Virus record (IMG/VR): IMGVR_UViG_3300011114_000979
Coordinates: 1 to 21,125 of that record
Direction: 5' to 3' (one strand)
DNA length: 21,125 nt
Source of the DNA: a virus
The notes below the pieces were generated by a model that was not told where the DNA came from, searched no databases, and saw nothing but the letters and a program-made list of their open reading frames with translations. Made by a program: the position numbers and the translations under genes. Each line of letters begins with the position of its first letter. Position 1 is the first letter of the stretch. Shown here in pieces: positions 21,118-21,125 of the stretch.

Positions 21118-21125
21118 AGACTGCC

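Noticed and set aside
1-21125. CRISPR array, IS element, integrase or toxin-antitoxin pair
   Set aside because: No regularly spaced repeats, transposase-like or recombinase-like frames, or paired small toxin/antitoxin genes were seen on either strand; the only direct repeats are in the fibre gene and at the low-GC insert.

Overview
The window is a stretch of the structural (late) module of a GC-rich double-stranded DNA tailed phage or prophage. No host gene is visible. Every supportable gene lies on the minus strand, so the module reads from the right edge to the left. Most neighbours overlap by 1 to 30 bases, often as TGATG, TAATG or ATGA junctions, or are separated by less than 30 bases. 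Third codon positions are strongly G or C, and GTG and TTG starts are common. There is no tape-measure gene, and the set of portal, scaffold, capsid, connector-like proteins, trimeric-fibre-like protein and alanine/glycine/glutamine-rich proteins fits a podovirus-like, short-tailed virion. The terminase would be expected beyond the right edge, but that is inference.

Layout in transcription order (right to left). The head-building block is at 21117-14297: a large portal-like protein, a 75-aa basic protein, a 59-aa protein, a GroES-like co-chaperonin, a scaffold-like protein, a conserved 182-aa protein, a head-decoration-like protein and the major capsid protein. A perfect 13-bp hairpin with a GTAA loop follows the capsid gene. 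Next come a 247-aa structural protein, a GT9-type glycosyltransferase with a degenerate methyltransferase-like N-terminus, and a small basic protein. The connector/tail block is at 11679-5228: a connector-like protein with a discoidin-like insert, a foreign-looking gene, a four-cysteine protein, a second adaptor-like protein, a repeat-containing tail fibre-like protein and a tail-hub-like protein. After a small tryptophan-rich protein, the left end (4924-1) carries four alanine/glycine/glutamine-rich proteins that look like internal virion or ejection proteins. The last of these runs off the left edge.

The clearest anomaly is at about 9817-10613. A gene of plainly lower GC sits between two co-oriented structural genes and is bounded by two copies of GGAGGGG. 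One copy is now the ribosome-binding site of the next gene; the other lies at the inserted gene's own start codon. Its 268-aa product has an H-x-H-x-H-P motif resembling a JAB/JAMM metallopeptidase centre with altered spacing. This is the best candidate in the window for an accessory (moron-like) function that is not yet described.

How the genes work together (known biology plus inference): portal, scaffold and capsid protein assemble the procapsid, possibly with help from the GroES-like protein. Decoration proteins stabilise it. Connector, hub and fibre proteins finish the short tail. The left-end proteins are probably packaged inside the virion and ejected with the DNA. The glycosyltransferase and the JAB-like protein are accessory genes carried within the same transcription unit.
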